Below, one piece after another: positions 17,626-26,245 of a stretch of DNA of 64,000 nucleotides. The notes under the pieces were generated by a model. That model ran no database searches. It was not told where the DNA came from and saw nothing but the letters and a program-made list of their open reading frames with translations. Source of the stretch: Chloroflexia bacterium (GTDB lineage Bacteria; Chloroflexota; Chloroflexia; DTKN01); assembly GCA_016928715.1 (NCBI GenBank), contig JAFGKG010000219.1:1-64000 (forward strand), read 5' to 3'. Made by a program: the position numbers and the translations under genes. How positions within the stretch are numbered: position 1 is the stretch's first letter; each line of letters opens with the position of its first letter.

Positions 17626-18615
17626 ATGAGCAGAGAGCGCGTCTTTTCGGGTATCCAGCCCACGGGTACCCTACAGCTAGGCAATTACCTGGGTGCGATC
17701 AAGGGCATGATCGAGCTGGTCGAACACTATGAGTGCATCTATGGCATCGTCGACTATCACGCCGTGACCGTGCCTTATAACGTAGAGAAAATGCCCCAAA
17801 ACAAGCTGAACGTGGCCATTGGCTATCTAGCGGCCGGCCTGGACCCCCAAAAGGCCACCCTCATGGTCCAATCGGACGTCCCCGAGCACACCGAGCTGGC
17901 CTGGCTCTTTGGCTGCATTACCTCGGTCAACAAGCTGGAACACCTGCCCACCTTGAAGGACAAGCTCGAGACGGTGGATTTCTTTAGCTCTGGCCTGCTC
18001 AACTATCCCATCCTGCAGGCGGCGGACATTGTGATCTACAAGGCCACCCTGGTGCCGGTGGGCCGGGATCAGGAGGCCCACATCGAGTTCACCCGCGAGG
18101 TGGTCCGCAAGTTCAACAACACCTTTGGCCAGACCTTTCCCGAGCCGGCCTCCTACAACACGCCCGGGGCAATCGTGCCCAGCCTGAGCGGGGAGGGCAA
18201 GATGAGCAAGAGCGTTCCCGGCAGCTACATCGCGCTGACCGATACGCCCGAGGAAATCTGGCAGAAACTGGCCCAGACCCTCACCGACCCCCGCCGGGTG
18301 CGGCGCGATGATCCCGGCGACCCCGAGGCCTGCCCGGTGATCTGGCAACTGCACCATATCTATACCCCGGAGGAAAAACGGGCCGAGCTGGCCGAGGGCT
18401 GTCGCACCGCCGGCATTGGCTGCCTCCAGTGCAAGCGCGAACTATACCGCTTGATGATGGAGGACCTCAGCCCTCTACAGGAGCGTTGGCGCGACCTGGC
18501 CGCCCACCCCGATTACGTGCGGGACGTGCTGCGCGAGGGCGCCGCGCGGGTGCGGCCCATCGCCCAGGCCACCATGGCCGAGGTGCGGGAAAAGATGGGC
18601 CTGGCGGGCGTGTAA
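17626..18615 (+). CDS. trpS: Tryptophanyl-tRNA synthetase
   Basis: SGIQPTGTLQLGNYLGAIK and GEGKMSKS motifs. Confidence 0.97.
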   Translation: MSRERVFSGIQPTGTLQLGNYLGAIKGMIELVEHYECIYGIVDYHAVTVPYNVEKMPQNKLNVAIGYLAAGLDPQKATLMVQSDVPEHTELAWLFGCITSVNKLEHLPTLKDKLETVDFFSSGLLNYPILQAADIVIYKATLVPVGRDQEAHIEFTREVVRKFNNTFGQTFPEPASYNTPGAIVPSLSGEGKMSKSVPGSYIALTDTPEEIWQKLAQTLTDPRRVRRDDPGDPEACPVIWQLHHIYTPEEKRAELAEGCRTAGIGCLQCKRELYRLMMEDLSPLQERWRDLAAHPDYVRDVLREGAARVRPIAQATMAEVREKMGLAGV

Positions 18616-18639
18616 TAGGACGACTGGACTGGAGAACTA

Positions 18640-19125
18640 GTGAAAATCGCCGTGATCTCGGACGTCCACGACCATCTGCAGGAGTTGGGTCGGGCGCTGG
18701 ACCAGGTGCAAGGGTGCAAGGCGCTCTTGTGCTGCGGAGACCTCTGCGCACCTTTTAGCCTGAGGGCGATGGCCGAAGGATTCCCAGGGGAGATCCACGT
18801 CGTCTCGGGCAACAATGACGGCGACCCCTTGCTCTTGTCCCGGGTGGCCCAACAGTACGACCAGGTCATCCTGCACGGCGTCTATGCCGAGATCGAACTG
18901 GACGGCCAGCGCATCGCCCTGGTCCACTATCCCCGCCTGGCCGAGGGGCTGGCCGCCACCGCGGACTATGACCTGGTCTGCCACGGCCACGACCACCAGG
19001 CCCGCCAGGCACGGGTGGGCAGGACGCTGCTGCTGAACCCGGGCGAGGTCATGGGCTGGAAGGGGCGTTCCTCCTGCGCCATCTATGATACCACAACCAG
19101 GAGCGCAGAGATTATTGACCTCTGA
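18640..19125 (+). CDS. YfcE/MJ0936-type metallophosphoesterase
   Basis: KIAVISDVHDHLQEL, CCGDLCAPF, VSGNNDGD, CHGHDHQARQ, LLLNPGEV. Confidence 0.9.
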   Translation: MKIAVISDVHDHLQELGRALDQVQGCKALLCCGDLCAPFSLRAMAEGFPGEIHVVSGNNDGDPLLLSRVAQQYDQVILHGVYAEIELDGQRIALVHYPRLAEGLAATADYDLVCHGHDHQARQARVGRTLLLNPGEVMGWKGRSSCAIYDTTTRSAEIIDL

Positions 19126-19315
19126 GAAAAGCACAAAGCGATACGCCGGGCTGGATATCGCCGGCACCCAGCGGAGGACTATCCCGCCACCGCCTCCATC
19201 CCCAGCCTGACCTACAAGACCGACTCCGCGGAGGAAAGTCCGCGCGTGGTCTATTGGAGATCCTATGTTTAGTGTCTGTGGGGTCATAGCTTGTAGACCC
19301 TAAAGAGACGGCAAG

Positions 19316-19446
19316 GAATAACTTGCCGGTTTTGACCGGCTAAAGCCTCAACTCCGGTCCGGGAATTAAAGACCTTTTACGGGTCCTTTTGGAGTCGAGG
19401 CTTTAGCCGGTGACGGTAAACAGGCAGCAAAACCGGCAAGTTATTC
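19316..19446. repeat. MITE-like/intergenic inverted-repeat element, copy 2
   Basis: 18-bp perfect terminal arms aataacttgccggttttg (19317-19334) and caaaaccggcaagttatt (19428-19445); inner 15-bp arms 19335-19349 and 19397-19411. Confidence 0.8.
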
Positions 19447-19481
19447 TTTTACAGGCCCTTAGCGTCTCGAGGAGTAATGGA

Positions 19482-20726
19482 ATGGCCCCCACAGCGGACC
19501 GCTCCCCTGATCTAAAGTTGAGCAGGACCGAGGCCCGCCGCTTTATGCTGGCCCATCAGCGGCTCTGGCCGCCGCGCCAACTGCAGGGCCAAGAGGGCGT
19601 GCTGTCCCTGATCGGCCACCTCGGCTGCATCCAGTACGACCCCATCAACGTTGTCGGGCGCAACCCCGACCTGGTGCTGCAGTCCCGGGTGGCCGATTAC
19701 CGACCGCCGCTGCTGGACGAAATGCGTTACCAGGAGCGCATCCTGCTCGATGGCTGGGACAAGATGGCCTCCATCCACCTCGCCACGGACTGGCCCTATT
19801 TCGCCCGCCAGCGGGCGCGCATGATCGAGCAGCACGGGCGGGAGGACAATCCGGCCTGGGAGGTTGCACCCCGGGTCCTGCAGGCCATGCACGAACGGGG
19901 GCCGCTTTCCTCCATCGACCTGAAATACGAGCAAAAGGTGGATTGGTTCTGGGCGCCCACGCGGCTGGCGCGGGCCGCGCTGGAGACGCTCTACGCGATG
20001 GGCCACCTGGGCATCCACCACCGCATCGGCACCCGCCGCGTCTTTGACCTCATCGAACGCCTGCTGCCGGCCGAACTGCTGCAGGCCCCCGACCCCAACG
20101 AGACGCTGGAGGATTACCAGCGCTGGCACGTGCTGCGCCGCCTGGGCAGCCTGGGGCTGGCCTACCCACGCCGCGACGCCCACTGGTACGGCATCATCGG
20201 GGTCAAGACGCGGGAACTCGAGGTCGTGTTGGCCCAGTTGATCGAGCGTGAACAAGTGCTGGCCGTGGAGGTGGAGGGCCTGTCCGACCGCACCCTGTTT
20301 ATACGCCAGACCGATCTGCCGACCCTGGAGGCCGTCCGGGGCGGCACCCCCCCCCGGCGACAGGCGGCGCTGATCGCTCCCCTGGACAACCTGATCTGGG
20401 ATCGCCAGTTGGCCGAGTGGATTTTTGAATTCAACTACAGGTGGGAGGTCTATACTCCCGTGGCCAAACGGCAGTACGGTTATTACGTGCTGCCGGTGCT
20501 CTATGGGGATCATTTCGTGGCCCGCTGCGAGCCGGTCCTGGACAAGAAAAGCCGCCACCTGATCCTCCAGAGCTGGTGGTGGGAGGACGGAGTGCGGCCA
20601 GATGGGGAGATGCTGGAGGCCTTGGGCGGCTGCCTGTGTAGCTTTGGGCGCTATTTGGCGGCAGAGCAGGTCCAGTTTGGCCCGCAGGCAACGGCCCAGT
20701 TTGACGACCTTCCCCATGTCTGCTAA
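19482..20726 (+). CDS. YcaQ-like winged-helix DNA glycosylase family protein (HTH_42/DUF1006)
   Basis: LGCIQYDPINVVGRNPDLVLQSRV, MASIHLATDWPYF, APLDNLIWDRQLAEWIFEFNYRWEVYTP, YGYYVLPVLYGDHFVARCEPVLDKKSRHL. Confidence 0.85.
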   Translation: MAPTADRSPDLKLSRTEARRFMLAHQRLWPPRQLQGQEGVLSLIGHLGCIQYDPINVVGRNPDLVLQSRVADYRPPLLDEMRYQERILLDGWDKMASIHLATDWPYFARQRARMIEQHGREDNPAWEVAPRVLQAMHERGPLSSIDLKYEQKVDWFWAPTRLARAALETLYAMGHLGIHHRIGTRRVFDLIERLLPAELLQAPDPNETLEDYQRWHVLRRLGSLGLAYPRRDAHWYGIIGVKTRELEVVLAQLIEREQVLAVEVEGLSDRTLFIRQTDLPTLEAVRGGTPPRRQAALIAPLDNLIWDRQLAEWIFEFNYRWEVYTPVAKRQYGYYVLPVLYGDHFVARCEPVLDKKSRHLILQSWWWEDGVRPDGEMLEALGGCLCSFGRYLAAEQVQFGPQATAQFDDLPHVC

Positions 20727-20729
20727 AAT
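20701..20729 (+). promoter_or_regulatory. Sigma70-type promoter (TTGACG-17-TAAAAT) overlapping the 3' end of the ycaQ-like gene
   Basis: -35 at 20701-20706, -10 at 20724-20729; upstream of the HdrA-like gene. Confidence 0.55.
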
Positions 20730-20810
20730 GCCTTTGCAATTGACTTTGACGCAAACAACTAGATCCATCCAAAAGCTTCTGCCCCCTGCTGAGTGCAAAG
20801 GAGGACACTG

Positions 20811-23800
20811 GTGTCAGCGCACATTGTCGTGCTGGGGGGAACACTGGCAGGGGTCCGGGCTGCGCGCCGCCTGGCGGCGGCCGGCCTGGAGGTCACCCTG
20901 CTGGAACCCTCCCCCTTTCTTGGCGGTGATCTTGCCGGCAGCCTCACGGACTGGATGTCGGCCGCACCGGACCTGTTCGAGGCCGCACGGGAACCCCAAA
21001 TCCACTTGATGACCCAATCCACGGTCCAGAACGTGGCCCGGCATCCGGACGGGCTGCAGTTAGTAGTCCAGCAGGAGCCCCGCTACGTGGACCTGAGCCG
21101 CTGCACCGCCTGCGGCGAATGCGTGTTGGTCTGCCCGGTCGCCGTGCCGGTCGACAGCGCCGAGCCACAGCGGCGGGCCATCTACCGGCTGCCCCTGGAA
21201 CGTTCCGCGCCTAACGTCTATGCCATCCAAAAACGCGGAGAAGCCCCCTGCAGCCACACCTGCCCCGGGGGCATCCACGTCCAGGGATATGTCGCCCTCG
21301 TGGCCCAGGGCAAATTCCTGCCGGCCTACGACCTTATCTGTCAAGCCATTCCCTTTCCGGGGATCTGCGGCCGGGTCTGCCACCATCCCTGCGAGGCGGA
21401 GTGCAGCCGACGCGACCTGGACGGGCCGGTGGCCGTGCGCCCGCTGAAGCGCTTTGTGGCCGACTATGCCGTCGAACACGGGCACACGGCCTGGGAAGCG
21501 GTAGAGCCGGACCCCGATCTTGCCCCCGTAGCCGTGATCGGCGCCGGCCCGGCCGGCCTGACCGTGGCCTGGGAACTGGCCCGGCAGGGCGTCCGAGCCA
21601 CCGTTTTCGAGGCCCTGCCGGTGGCCGGCGGCATGATGGCCGTGGGCATCCCGGCCTACCGCCTGCCCCGCCAGGACCTGCAGCGCGAGATCGAGGCCAT
21701 CGAGGCCCTGGGCGTCGAGATCTGTTTGAACACGCCCCTGGGCCCCGAATTGACCCTGGACGAACTGTTCGACCGGGGCTATGGGGCCGTCTTTTTGGGG
21801 CTCGGGGCACACCGCGGCCGCGAACTGGGCGTGCCCGGGGAGGATCTGTGCGGCGTGGTGCCGGCGCTGGACCTGCTGCGCTCTGTCAGTATGGCCCAGT
21901 GGGAGGGCCTGCCCGATCCAGAGCTACCGGCGCACCTACAGCAGGACTGCGCGATATCGATCGGCCGGCGGGCCGCCGTCATTGGCGGCGGCAATACCGC
22001 CGTGGACTCGGCCCGCAGCCTGCTGCGCCTGGGCGCGGAAGGCGTCTATATTCTCTACCGCCGCTCCCGCCAAGAGATGCCCTGCCTGCCCGAAGAGATC
22101 GACGCCGCCGAGGAGGAGGGCGCCGTCCTCGAGATCCTGGTGACCCCCAAACGCATTTTGGGCCAGGATGGCCGGGTAACGGCCATCGAGTGCCTGCGCA
22201 TGGAATTGGGCGAGCCCGACGAGAGCGGCCGCCGCCGGCCCATCCCCATCCCGGGCAGCGAGTTCACCCTGGAGGTGGACATGGTCGTGCCGGCCATCGG
22301 CCAGCAGTTGGACCTGCCGCCGCAGTTGAAATCGCTGTGCGACGAGCGCGGCGGGCTGTGCGTCGACCCCGAGACGGGCTGTACACCCCGGGCCGGCGTC
22401 TTTGCCGCAGGCGACGTGGTCCGGGTACGCTCTGTGATCGACGCGGTCGGCGAGGCCAAGCGCGCCGCCGAAAATATCCTGCACTATCTGCGCGACGAGG
22501 AACTGTCCTGCCCCACCGCCGAAGCGGAACGCACCGTAGCCCATCCCCCGGCAGAGGAACTCGAGGCTGCCAGTAGAGAAACGCGGCATAATCCGATCGA
22601 GATTCCTCTCGTTCAGCGCCAGCGCAGTTTTGCCGAGGTCGAGTGCGTGCTGACGGAGGAGGAGGCCCTCGCCGAGGCCGGCCGCTGCCTGGCCTGCGGG
22701 ATCTGTTCCGAATGTATGGAGTGCGTCGCCGTCTGCGAGCCCCAGGCCATCCACCACGAGGCCCGGCCCCGTCACCTGACCCTGGAGGCCGATGCCGTCC
22801 TGCTGGCCAACGGCCAGGGATTGCCCCCCATGGAAGGCGTGTACCGCCTGCAGGAAGGCGATCCCGAGGCCATGGTCCGGGCGATGCTGACGGCCTTTGG
22901 CCAAGAGCAAGCACGGCCATCCCCGCTGCGCCAACGCCTGCAGCCCGCAGCGAGCGAAATGTCCCGCCTGGGCATCTTTCTCTGCCGCTGCGGCGAACAG
23001 ATTGCCGGGGCCGTCGACCTCGATGTCCTGCAGGCCCGCCTCTCCAAGCTGCCCCACGTGGTACGCGTGGAACAGGTTCGCTTTGCCTGCCTGCCCGAGG
23101 GCATCGAATTCCTGCGGCAGGCCAGCGCGGACCTGGACGGCGCCGTCCTGGCGGCCTGCTCCTGCTGCAACCTGGCCCAAACCTGTTACAGTTGTACCAG
23201 CCAGCGCGTGCGCTGCCGCGAGGGACTGGGCCTCTGGCAGGAATCCTTGGCCGAAAGCCTGCCCTCCTGGGCCTGGGAGTTTGTGAACCTGCGCGAGCAC
23301 TGCGCCTGGGTGCACGGCCCGGAGGATGCCCTGGAGACGGCCGGTGACTATATCGCCGCCGCCGCCGCGCGCCTGCGGGCCGATCCGCTGGTCCCCCTGG
23401 TCGCCCGGGTGGACGCGGCGCTCTGCCGGGCCTGCGGCACCTGCGAGAGCCTCTGCCAGGCCGAGGCCATCCGCCTGGAAGTGGACGCCCAGGGACGCCT
23501 CTGCGCCCGGGTAGACGAATCCCGCTGCCTGGCCTGTGGCACCTGCGCCGCGCACTGTCCCACCGGCGCGGTCGTGGCCGGCCGGGTCAGCGACCGCCAG
23601 ATCGAGGCCACGGTCGAGGCCATGGGCTATGCCGGCCCGGCCGAGCGCGTGGTCGTCTTTGCCTGCAACTGGGGCGGCCACAGCGGCGCCGAGGCGCTGG
23701 GCATGCAGCACCGGCAACTGCCGGCCGAGGTGCGCACCGTGCGGGTGCCCTGCCTGGGCCGCCTCTCGCCGGGGCTGCTGCTGCGTACATTGGAATTGGG

Positions 23801-24032
23801 CGCAGCCGGGGTGCTGCTGGCCGGCTGCCACGAGGACAGCTGCCGCTTTGAGTTTGGCCGCGAGTGGGCCGGGCAGGCCCTGCAGCAGGCCCAGGTGCTG
23901 GCCGACCTGGTCGGGCTGGGAGCGCAGCGCTTGGACATGGTCGGCATTGCCCCAGGCGATGCCGAGACGCTGGCCCAGGCCCTGGAACGCTTTGTGCGGC
24001 AGCTTACCCCGGAGCAATTGGCTCCCGTCTGA
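20811..24032 (+). CDS. HdrA-like Fe-S flavoprotein with inserted GltD-type NAD(P)H/FAD module and C-terminal MvhD-like domain
   Basis: GTG start preceded by AAAGGAGG. HdrA-like N-terminal FAD motif, CTACGECVLVCP, GltD-like SHTCPGGIHVQGYVALVAQGKFLPAY...VAVIGAGPAGLTVAWELARQG...AIGQQLDLP...AAGDVVR, HdrA-like CACSCCNLAQTCYSC region, two more 4Fe-4S motifs, MvhD-like FACNWGGHSGAEA...GCHEDSC. Confidence 0.88.
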   Translation: MSAHIVVLGGTLAGVRAARRLAAAGLEVTLLEPSPFLGGDLAGSLTDWMSAAPDLFEAAREPQIHLMTQSTVQNVARHPDGLQLVVQQEPRYVDLSRCTACGECVLVCPVAVPVDSAEPQRRAIYRLPLERSAPNVYAIQKRGEAPCSHTCPGGIHVQGYVALVAQGKFLPAYDLICQAIPFPGICGRVCHHPCEAECSRRDLDGPVAVRPLKRFVADYAVEHGHTAWEAVEPDPDLAPVAVIGAGPAGLTVAWELARQGVRATVFEALPVAGGMMAVGIPAYRLPRQDLQREIEAIEALGVEICLNTPLGPELTLDELFDRGYGAVFLGLGAHRGRELGVPGEDLCGVVPALDLLRSVSMAQWEGLPDPELPAHLQQDCAISIGRRAAVIGGGNTAVDSARSLLRLGAEGVYILYRRSRQEMPCLPEEIDAAEEEGAVLEILVTPKRILGQDGRVTAIECLRMELGEPDESGRRRPIPIPGSEFTLEVDMVVPAIGQQLDLPPQLKSLCDERGGLCVDPETGCTPRAGVFAAGDVVRVRSVIDAVGEAKRAAENILHYLRDEELSCPTAEAERTVAHPPAEELEAASRETRHNPIEIPLVQRQRSFAEVECVLTEEEALAEAGRCLACGICSECMECVAVCEPQAIHHEARPRHLTLEADAVLLANGQGLPPMEGVYRLQEGDPEAMVRAMLTAFGQEQARPSPLRQRLQPAASEMSRLGIFLCRCGEQIAGAVDLDVLQARLSKLPHVVRVEQVRFACLPEGIEFLRQASADLDGAVLAACSCCNLAQTCYSCTSQRVRCREGLGLWQESLAESLPSWAWEFVNLREHCAWVHGPEDALETAGDYIAAAAARLRADPLVPLVARVDAALCRACGTCESLCQAEAIRLEVDAQGRLCARVDESRCLACGTCAAHCPTGAVVAGRVSDRQIEATVEAMGYAGPAERVVVFACNWGGHSGAEALGMQHRQLPAEVRTVRVPCLGRLSPGLLLRTLELGAAGVLLAGCHEDSCRFEFGREWAGQALQQAQVLADLVGLGAQRLDMVGIAPGDAETLAQALERFVRQLTPEQLAPV

Positions 24033-24115
24033 TCGACAGGTGTGGTATAATGGTCCTGTAGCATATTGTGTCTGGACCATGGAAGGGAGTGGACCCGATA
24101 GGGTCGGAGGCTACG

Positions 24116-25081
24116 ATGGACGAACAATCATTGCCCGGATTGACCGCAGAGGCCTACCGTGCGGTCGTCGCCCTGATCGATGACCGCATGCGGGAGATTC
24201 GCGTCACCCGCGAGGATTTTGACCGGCTGACCTCCAGGGTCGCCGCGCTGGCCGAGGCGCAGTGGCGCACCGAGGAGCGCGTGAACGCCCTGGTCGAGGC
24301 GCAGCAGCACATCCTGGAACGGTTGGAACGCTTGGAGGCCACCGTCCAGGCCCTGGCCGAGGCGCAGTTGCGCACCGAGGAGCGGCTGGAGCGCTTGGAG
24401 GCCACTGTCCAGAATCTGGTCGAGGCGCAGCAGTACATCCTGGAACGGCTGGAACGCTTGGAGGCCACCGTCCAGGCCCTGGCCGAGGCGCAGTTGCGCA
24501 CCGAGGAGTGTGTGAACGTCCTGGTCGAGACGCAGCAGCACCTCCTGGAACGGTTGGATCGCTTGGAGGCCACCGTCCAGGCCCTGGCCGAGGCGCAGTT
24601 GCGCACCGAGGAGCGCGTGAACGACATACAGATCGACCTGGCCGGGATCAAGGGACGCGTCCTAGAGATGGATTACCGGGACAAGGCGCCCTCTTACTTT
24701 GGCCTGCTGCTGCGCCGGCTGCGGCTGCTACCCCTGGTCGAGATCGAGGACGAGATAGAGGCGCATCTTTCCGCCGGCGAGGTCGGAGAGATATTCCGTC
24801 TCGATTTCCTGCTGAGCGGCCGGCCGCGGCAGGTGCAGGATGCCCCGGAGGTCTGGCTGGCGGTGGAGGTCTCGTCGGTGGTGGACCGGCACGACGTCGA
24901 GCGGGCGCTACGCCGGGCCCGGCTGCTGCAGCGGCTGGGCCGGCCGGTGGTGCCGGTCGTCGCCGGGCTGGAGGCGACCCTGGGCGCCGCGCAGCAGGCC
25001 GAAGCGTCCGGCCTCCTGCTGCTCCAAGACGGCCGGACATTGTATTGGGAAGAGGCCCTGGCGGCGGCCTTGTCGGCATAA
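24116..25081 (+). CDS. Coiled-coil protein with C-terminal PD-(D/E)XK-like domain (DUF3782-type)
   Basis: Heptad-repeat region followed by EIFRLDFLLSGRPRQVQDAPEVWLAVEVSSVVDRHDVERALRRARLLQRL, reminiscent of PD-(D/E)XK-like proteins with long coiled coils. Confidence 0.65.
   Translation: MDEQSLPGLTAEAYRAVVALIDDRMREIRVTREDFDRLTSRVAALAEAQWRTEERVNALVEAQQHILERLERLEATVQALAEAQLRTEERLERLEATVQNLVEAQQYILERLERLEATVQALAEAQLRTEECVNVLVETQQHLLERLDRLEATVQALAEAQLRTEERVNDIQIDLAGIKGRVLEMDYRDKAPSYFGLLLRRLRLLPLVEIEDEIEAHLSAGEVGEIFRLDFLLSGRPRQVQDAPEVWLAVEVSSVVDRHDVERALRRARLLQRLGRPVVPVVAGLEATLGAAQQAEASGLLLLQDGRTLYWEEALAAALSA
24270..24625 (+). repeat. Intragenic coding tandem repeats (63- and 105-bp spacing)
   Basis: cgcttggaggccac occurs at 24329, 24392, 24455 and 24560 (spacings 63, 63, 105; all multiples of 21 nt = 7 aa). 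Confidence 0.85.
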
Positions 25082-25090
25082 GAGGAAACG

Positions 25091-26239
25091 ATGAACTCAA
25101 TCAGAACCATTTCGTCCCAAACCCGTGCCGTGGCCTGCCTGGAGTGCGGCAAGTGCACGGCCGTCTGCCCGGTGGCCCGGCGCGACCCGGCCTTTTCGCC
25201 GCGGCGGCTGGTGGAGGAGGTGATCCAGGGCCGGCCGGGGGAGACACTGCACAACCCGGCCCTCTGGGAATGCCTGACCTGCCGAGCCTGCCACGAGCGC
25301 TGCCCGATGGGCGTGGACTATATCTCCTTTGTCCGCGACGTGCGTGCCCTGGCCCGGGAGGACGCGGTCGAAGCCCCCTGTTCCCACGGCGGTCTCTTGC
25401 AGACCCTGATGCGCCTGACGGCCGAACCGGCCCGCCGGCCGAACCGGCTGGGCTGGCTCGACGACAATCTCGAAATCTCGGAGGACGGCGAGACGCTCTA
25501 CTTTGTCGGCTGCACGCCCTTTTTCGAGGTCGCCTTTGCCGATCTGGAGGTCCCCGCACTGGAGACGGCCCGCAGCGTGGTGCGGCTGTTGAACGCCGCC
25601 GGCGAGCGGCCGCAGGTACTGGCCGAGGAGCGCTGCTGCGGGCACGACCTGCTCTGGGAGGGCGATGTGGAAAGTTTTGAGCGGCTGGCCGAGGCCAACC
25701 AGGCGCTCATCCGCGAGAGCGGGGTAAAGCGCATCGTCAGCGCCTGTCCCGAGGGCGTGCGCACGCTGGCGGTGGACTATCCGGCGCACGGCTACGACCT
25801 GGGGGTGGAGGTGCTGCACATCTCGCAGTGGCTGGCCGAGGCCCTGCGGCAGGGCCGGCTGGCGCTGCGGCCGCAGGAGCGGCGGCTGACCTACCAGGAC
25901 CCCTGCCGGCTGGGCCGGCACCTGGGCGAGTACGAGGCGCCCCGGACCGTGCTGGGCGCGCTGGGTGACCTGGTCGAGATGGAGCGCAGCGGCCGGCTGG
26001 CCCAATGCTGCGGCACGAGCTGCTGGACCGCCTGCGGGGCGGTGAACAAGCAGCTCCAGTTGGACCGCCTGCGCCAGGCCCGGGCTACCGGCGCCGACCT
26101 GCTGGTCACGGCCTGCCTCAAGTGCCAGATCCACTTTCTCTGCGCCATGGATGATCCGGATGTGGAGGAGGGGGAGCGGATCGAGGTGATCGACCTGGCC
26201 CAACTGGCGGCGCGGGGGCTAGAAACAGTTGAAGGATAG
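25091..26239 (+). CDS. HdrD/HdrCB-like heterodisulfide-reductase-type Fe-S protein (two 4Fe-4S motifs plus CCG domains)
   Basis: CLECGKCTAVCPVA, CLTCRACHERCPMG, two CCG motifs (ERCCGHDLLWEG, QCCGTSCWTACG). Confidence 0.85.
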   Translation: MNSIRTISSQTRAVACLECGKCTAVCPVARRDPAFSPRRLVEEVIQGRPGETLHNPALWECLTCRACHERCPMGVDYISFVRDVRALAREDAVEAPCSHGGLLQTLMRLTAEPARRPNRLGWLDDNLEISEDGETLYFVGCTPFFEVAFADLEVPALETARSVVRLLNAAGERPQVLAEERCCGHDLLWEGDVESFERLAEANQALIRESGVKRIVSACPEGVRTLAVDYPAHGYDLGVEVLHISQWLAEALRQGRLALRPQERRLTYQDPCRLGRHLGEYEAPRTVLGALGDLVEMERSGRLAQCCGTSCWTACGAVNKQLQLDRLRQARATGADLLVTACLKCQIHFLCAMDDPDVEEGERIEVIDLAQLAARGLETVEG

Positions 26240-26245
26240 ATTCCC

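Noticed and set aside
19225-19250. gaggaaagtcc resembling the 5' P3/P4 motif of RNase P RNA
   Set aside because: Only the short string matches; the partner elements and the expected ~350-nt length are absent before repeat copy 2.
21936-24080. 714-aa minus-strand ORF
   Set aside because: Antisense shadow of the HdrA-like gene with no recognisable motifs.
24270-24625. CRISPR-like direct repeats
   Set aside because: Repeats are in frame, heptad-spaced and encode a coiled coil; no unique spacers.
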